From NCBI RefSeq assembly GCF_033095865.1, contig NZ_AP019365.1:903501-967500 (forward strand): 64,000 nt of DNA. The letters are read 5' to 3'. Position numbers and translations under genes: made by a program. Shown here piece after piece: positions 62,678 to 64,000 of the stretch (position 1 is the first letter of the stretch; every line of letters starts with the position of its first letter). Below the pieces are notes generated by a model, which worked only from the letters and a program-made list of their open reading frames with translations, had not been told where the DNA came from and did not search any database. This DNA comes from Pseudomonas sp. KU43P. GTDB taxonomy: Bacteria; Pseudomonadota; Gammaproteobacteria; Pseudomonadales; Pseudomonadaceae.

Positions 62678-64000
62678 TCACCAGGCGAACTGAAGCCCAA
62701 CATTCACGCCCCACGGTTGTTCGATGTTCTTGCCGTCGCTGTAATCGATGTCGGCGTGCAGCTGCAGTACGTCAGTGAGTTGTGCGGCAACCCCGGCACC
62801 GACTTCCCCTCGGCTCCCGGACAGGTCGTCATGGAAAGTCGTGCGATTCACGTTGACCTCATTGTTGCGCGCGAACTCGCGGGCCACTGCCAGCTTCACA
62901 TAGGGTTGCACGAACCCCCCTTTGTCCAGTGGCAGCGTTCGACCGATGTGCGTACCGAATTTCCCAAGCAATGAATCGGCGCGATTGCTGTCGGCCTGCA
63001 GGCCATTGTCCAGTTCATAGTGCTCACCCTCTACCCACAGCGCCGATACTTGCAGGTAAGGCTCGATGAACCAGCCGTCATCGAGCGTGAAGTGTCGACC
63101 GGCTTCGATCGATCCGCCCACGCCATAGTTGTCATAGTTGCCCTTGGACTTTTCCCCATCGCTCATTCGCGCATCGGCCTTGTTGTCGAAGCGGTTGGCT
63201 TTGAGGATTGCATCCAGGTAGTAGCCGTTGTCTGCGAGCCAGGTCGTGTAGAGGCCTACGTAGTAACTATCGACACGGCCGTTGCTGCCCTGCTGCATGT
63301 TCAACTCAGAGTTGCTGTAGCCAGCCAGCAGGCCGCCCAGCCATTTGCCCTGTTGGCTTGGCAGCGTGGTATCGACACCCAATGACACACCCTGCTGGAT
63401 CTGTTCGTAGTTGACCTGGTCGTCGGCCGAGACGCGATACTTGTTGCCATAGGTGCGTGCCCAGAATCCACCCTGGCCGTAACCTTTCCTCAATTCACCC
63501 ATCCGGCTGCGCAGCGTGCTGAGTTCGCCATACCAGACCGTCGGCGCTGCACTGAACAGGGCAATGGCAGTTTGCGTGCCAGGAGAAATGATTGGAATTG
63601 AATGCTGCGCTAGATACCAATCGGTACCTTGTTGCTCCAGCTCGTAGGAAAAGGTGCCGAGGTCTACCAGCCCATTGCTGCCGAGCAGGGCGAAGCGGGC
63701 GTTGCCGCCTTCGGTATGCACCACCCGTTGCGCAAAATCATTGGCCGGTTCCACCCCGGTATTGACGATTGCCAGGCGATGGTTGCCTTCGGCCTGGCCT
63801 TCGATGTTCACCAGGTCGCCTTGGCCTTGTGCCAAGTTGGTACCCAGCACGAAGGTGCCGCTGCCTTCGAGTCCTGAAGCGGTGAAGGTACGGAATGCAC
63901 CGTTACCACCGCGTAAATTGACGGTACCGCCATCGAGGCGCAAACCAGCCACCTTGGAATCGCCGACCATGTCGAAGGTCGACCCTGTCTGGATGACCGT
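62678..64000 (-). CDS. Second autotransporter paralogue, truncated by window edge
   Basis: The frame is open to the right edge; at least 440 residues of the C-terminal part are present. It contains the passenger end (GGTVNLRGGNGAFRTFTASG), the linker with SAAPTVWYGELSTLRSRMGEL, and a full autotransporter barrel ending GVNVGLQFAW. It is clearly homologous over its whole length to the frameshifted gene downstream, so the two are tandem duplicates that have diverged. Signal peptide and passenger start lie outside the window. The terminal residue is Trp instead of the more common Phe. Confidence 0.9.
   Translation of the reverse strand, partial: TVIQTGSTFDMVGDSKVAGLRLDGGTVNLRGGNGAFRTFTASGLEGSGTFVLGTNLAQGQGDLVNIEGQAEGNHRLAIVNTGVEPANDFAQRVVHTEGGNARFALLGSNGLVDLGTFSYELEQQGTDWYLAQHSIPIISPGTQTAIALFSAAPTVWYGELSTLRSRMGELRKGYGQGGFWARTYGNKYRVSADDQVNYEQIQQGVSLGVDTTLPSQQGKWLGGLLAGYSNSELNMQQGSNGRVDSYYVGLYTTWLADNGYYLDAILKANRFDNKADARMSDGEKSKGNYDNYGVGGSIEAGRHFTLDDGWFIEPYLQVSALWVEGEHYELDNGLQADSNRADSLLGKFGTHIGRTLPLDKGGFVQPYVKLAVAREFARNNEVNVNRTTFHDDLSGSRGEVGAGVAAQLTDVLQLHADIDYSDGKNIEQPWGVNVGLQFAW

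Overview
The window looks like a chromosomal segment of a fluorescent Pseudomonas, most likely the P. putida group. The supporting signs are GC-rich coding sequence, inverted pairs of the P. putida-type REP core (gccggcaagccggctccca), a fruR-fruBKA locus with the operator TTAAACGTTTCA, and family-typical proteins such as the PA2169-type four-helix protein, an OprD porin and an AmpD/AmpE pair. I see no rRNA, tRNA, CRISPR array, insertion sequence or phage. The species call is inference from remembered homologues, not from a search.

Layout. 1-7.5 kb: housekeeping and small conserved genes (YajG lipoprotein, acyltransferase, CPXCG/DUF2007/HMCES-YedK trio, M48 lipoprotein protease), a TMEM165-type manganese exporter behind a yybP-ykoY riboswitch, rsmC and a D-2-hydroxyacid dehydrogenase. 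7.6-16 kb: a medium/long-chain acyl-CoA ligase, a DUF1302 outer-membrane protein, a DUF1329 periplasmic protein and a 905-aa MalT-type LuxR regulator, probably one uptake-and-activation system for a hydrophobic acid. 16-26 kb: a response regulator with TPR-like repeats plus a small soluble kinase, an MBL hydrolase, an OmpA lipoprotein, pta, an FKBP prolyl isomerase, a rod-like structured RNA, a glutathione peroxidase, an Old Yellow Enzyme and a GT4 glycosyltransferase. 26-30.2 kb: a soluble PAS-PAS chemoreceptor followed by the one clearly accessory stretch of the window. It holds an unknown gene, a fossil of a chemoreceptor 3' end, and a polymorphic toxin (DUF6861 N-terminus, Ntox15 DNase C-terminus) cut by two in-frame TAG codons and followed by an intact Tdi1-like immunity gene.

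30-47 kb: cysZ, trxB, nadC, a DUF1631 protein, ampDE, a transmembrane chemoreceptor, fruR-tatD, and divergently the fructose PTS operon fruB-fruK-fruA. 47-60 kb: DUF3820 and PA2169-type proteins, a Cache-GGDEF cyclase with a palindrome over its -35 box, an OprD porin, a four-gene operon (RND adaptor, RND permease, response regulator, kinase), a YkgJ-type cysteine-cluster protein, and cheV behind a near-consensus sigma-28 promoter. 60.3-64 kb: two tandem autotransporter paralogues. The first is broken by a one-base frameshift in a short G run; the second runs off the window.

Points most worth a second look: the doubly amber-interrupted Ntox15 effector with intact immunity gene and the adjacent chemoreceptor fossil; the HMCES/YedK homologue whose Asn and His catalytic positions appear exchanged; the mutually exclusive helices after the manganese riboswitch; the rod-shaped RNA between the FKBP and peroxidase genes; and the palindrome covering the -35 of the diguanylate cyclase gene.
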